From: Gammaproteobacteria bacterium
Lineage (GTDB): Bacteria > Pseudomonadota > Gammaproteobacteria > Xanthomonadales > Xanthomonadaceae
Direction of reading: 5' to 3'
Assembly (NCBI GenBank): GCA_025352045.1
Contig: JANXUD010000024.1
Coordinates: 1 to 33,073 of the forward strand
Length of the DNA stretch: 33,073 nucleotides
The first letter of the stretch is position 1, and the number at the start of each line of letters is the position of its first letter. The translations under genes and the position numbers were made by a program. Positions 31,598 through 33,073 of the stretch are shown one piece after another. The notes below the pieces were generated by a model. The model ran no database searches. It had not been told where the DNA came from and worked only from the letters and a program-made list of their open reading frames with translations.

Positions 31598-32944
31598 ATG
31601 GATCTGGTGCAATCGCAACAGGGGGCGGTGAGGGTCCTGGCCGTATCCGGGCGCCTGGACATCGCGACCTCGGACATCTTTCGAGACGCCCTGCTGGCGC
31701 TGGTCGCCGACGGCGCCGGACGCAAGCTGGTGCTCGATCTCAGCGCCGTCAACTACATCTCCAGCGCCGGGCTGCGGGTGTTGATGATCGCGTCCAAGCA
31801 GGCGCGCGCGGCTGGCGTGGCCATCGCCATCGCGGGGCTGCAGCCGCTGGTGGCCGAGATCTTCCAGATCAGCCGCTTCGACACGCTGTTCCCCTGCCAC
31901 CCGACGCTGGAGTCGGCGCTGGCCGACCGACCCGAGGCGCCTGCCGCGCAAGCGCGCACAGGCGGACGGGCCGCGGCGGACAGCGACGGCATCCGCGTGC
32001 GTTTCTGGGGCACGCGCGGATCCCTGCCGACCCCGCTGGGCCTGCCGCAGCTGCGCAGCAAGCTGGCGGCGGCCGTGCAGGCAGGCGCCGGCCTCAACCT
32101 GGACACGCCCGAAAAGGCGCGCGGCTTCGTCGACGCCCTGCCCTTCCACATCGGCGGCACCTACGGCGGCAACTCGGCCTGCCTCGAGCTGGGCGCCGAC
32201 GATGACAACGTCGTGCTGCTCGACATGGGTTCCGGCGCGCGCCAGGCCGGGCACGATGCCCTGCGCCGGCTGGCGGGCCGGCCGGGCACCTTCCACATCT
32301 TCATGTCCCACCTGCACTGGGACCACATCATGGGCTTTCCCTTCTTCGTGCCGGCCTACATCCCCGGCCAGCGCATCCGCATCTACGGTTGCCACGAGCA
32401 GCTCGAACACGCCTTCCGCCGGCAGCAGGCCGAGCCCAGTTTCCCGGTCGACTTTTCCAAGATGGGCGCGAGCATCGAGTTCGTGCGGCTGGAACCCGGG
32501 CAAGTGCGCGAGGTCGCCGGCTATCGGGTGACGGGGATGCTGCAATTGCATGGCGGGGATTCCTACGGTTATCGCTTCGAGCGCAACGGCAAGGTGGTGG
32601 TGTATTCCACCGACGCCGAGCACAAGCCGGAGAACGCCGAAGACGTGCGCCATTTCGTGGAGCTGTTCCAGGACGCCGACCTGGTGGTCTTCGACGCAAT
32701 GTATTCGCTGGCCGACAGCGTATCCATCCGCGAGGACTGGGGCCATTCGAGCAACGTGGTCGGCGTGGAACTGTGCCAGCAGGCGGGCGCCAGGCGCCTG
32801 GCGCTGTTCCACCACGAGCCGATGAACGACGACGCCGCGATCGACCGGCTCTGCCAGGACGCGCGACGCCTCGAGGAAATCACGCGGGTCGGCAAGGGCC
32901 TGGACATCGTGGCCGCCTACGACGGACTGGAAATCGACGCCTGA
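31598..32944 (+). CDS. STAS domain fused to a metallo-beta-lactamase-fold hydrolase
   Basis: This 448-residue cytosolic protein joins two domains. Residues 1-105 form a STAS (anti-sigma-factor antagonist) domain, with LDLSAVNYISSAGLRVLM at about 47-64; S55/S56 sit where SpoIIAA-type proteins are phosphorylated. Residues 127-448 form a metallo-beta-lactamase fold: FWGTRGSLPTP, GGTYGGNSACLEL and the metal motif H238-L-H240-W-D242-H243, then H318, D339 and H405/H406 as further likely ligands. This suggests a phosphodiesterase-like hydrolase switched by, or anchored through, a STAS partner-switch module. GGGGAGGG precedes the ATG, 168 nt from the divergent esterase gene. Partner kinase and substrate are not in the window. 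Confidence 0.9.
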   Translation: MDLVQSQQGAVRVLAVSGRLDIATSDIFRDALLALVADGAGRKLVLDLSAVNYISSAGLRVLMIASKQARAAGVAIAIAGLQPLVAEIFQISRFDTLFPCHPTLESALADRPEAPAAQARTGGRAAADSDGIRVRFWGTRGSLPTPLGLPQLRSKLAAAVQAGAGLNLDTPEKARGFVDALPFHIGGTYGGNSACLELGADDDNVVLLDMGSGARQAGHDALRRLAGRPGTFHIFMSHLHWDHIMGFPFFVPAYIPGQRIRIYGCHEQLEHAFRRQQAEPSFPVDFSKMGASIEFVRLEPGQVREVAGYRVTGMLQLHGGDSYGYRFERNGKVVVYSTDAEHKPENAEDVRHFVELFQDADLVVFDAMYSLADSVSIREDWGHSSNVVGVELCQQAGARRLALFHHEPMNDDAAIDRLCQDARRLEEITRVGKGLDIVAAYDGLEIDA

Positions 32945-33073
32945 CCCGTGCAGACCGCGCCCGGACCGCGACTGGAAGCAACCGCGATGCCGGGCTCCGG
33001 ATGGTTGATGTTACCGCTGTGGAAGACCATGCCTTCGTAGTGCTGCCTGGATAGCGGTCCCGGTATCCGACAG

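Noticed and set aside
33012-33053. A short open frame at the right end
   Set aside because: Fewer than 20 codons, no ribosome binding site and no family similarity; 32945-33073 holds nothing I can support.

Overview
The window is a high-GC chromosomal segment with almost no intergenic space. It carries Gram-negative envelope genes (a lipid A-type acyltransferase, an O-antigen ligase-like protein, a lipoprotein with a lipobox) and a two-domain glnE. Gene content and GC bias suggest a gammaproteobacterium, most likely Lysobacterales (Xanthomonadales). That placement is inference; no rRNA or other phylogenetic marker is present. I saw no tRNA, rRNA, CRISPR array, insertion sequence or integrase.

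Left part (32-10258). A tightly packed minus-strand operon runs from a zinc-ribbon protein (4262) through a GT4 glycosyltransferase, an O-antigen ligase/polymerase and a WaaE-like GT2 to an LpxL/LpxM-type acyltransferase (ends at 32). This looks like a lipopolysaccharide/glycan assembly unit. It is followed by a periplasmic YceI protein (minus), an ELM1-family protein (plus), glnE (minus) and an mgtE-type Mg transporter (minus). The mgtE terminator abuts the glnE start codon.

Middle (10376-16718). A secreted DUF4331 protein (minus) is divergent from a tandem pair of exported ~438-residue paralogues (plus) of unknown function with six shared cysteines. A Tat-type exported amidase (minus) follows.

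The most unusual part is 16860-26118. Six co-directional genes (16860-23697) encode a two-module exported protein (A), a second exported protein (B), a 79-residue stand-alone module, a membrane protein of M48 peptidase ancestry that has lost its catalytic and most zinc-binding residues, a paralogue of A (C, overlapping the M48 gene by 4 nt), and a lipoprotein. A convergent gene (D) encodes an exported protein with five Cys-x7-Cys repeats and FG-GAP-type repeats. A, B, C and D all carry one nearly identical ~30-residue element (ICDxARSARARNSPAAPGLE..C). A, C and the 79-residue protein share a second element (GFDI.TGLF.DP.LGA). I do not recognise this combination as a described system, and it is the main candidate for something new. 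A workable but unproven reading is a set of exported, disulfide-containing proteins with a common tag, made together with a membrane pseudo-peptidase.

Right part (26245-32944). This holds a 2-oxoglutarate/Fe(II) oxygenase with a C-terminal helical extension (minus), a 909-residue multidomain alpha/beta hydrolase with a small downstream partner of unknown function (plus), a secreted esterase-like alpha/beta hydrolase (minus, overlapping the partner gene tail to tail) and a STAS-metallo-beta-lactamase fusion (plus).
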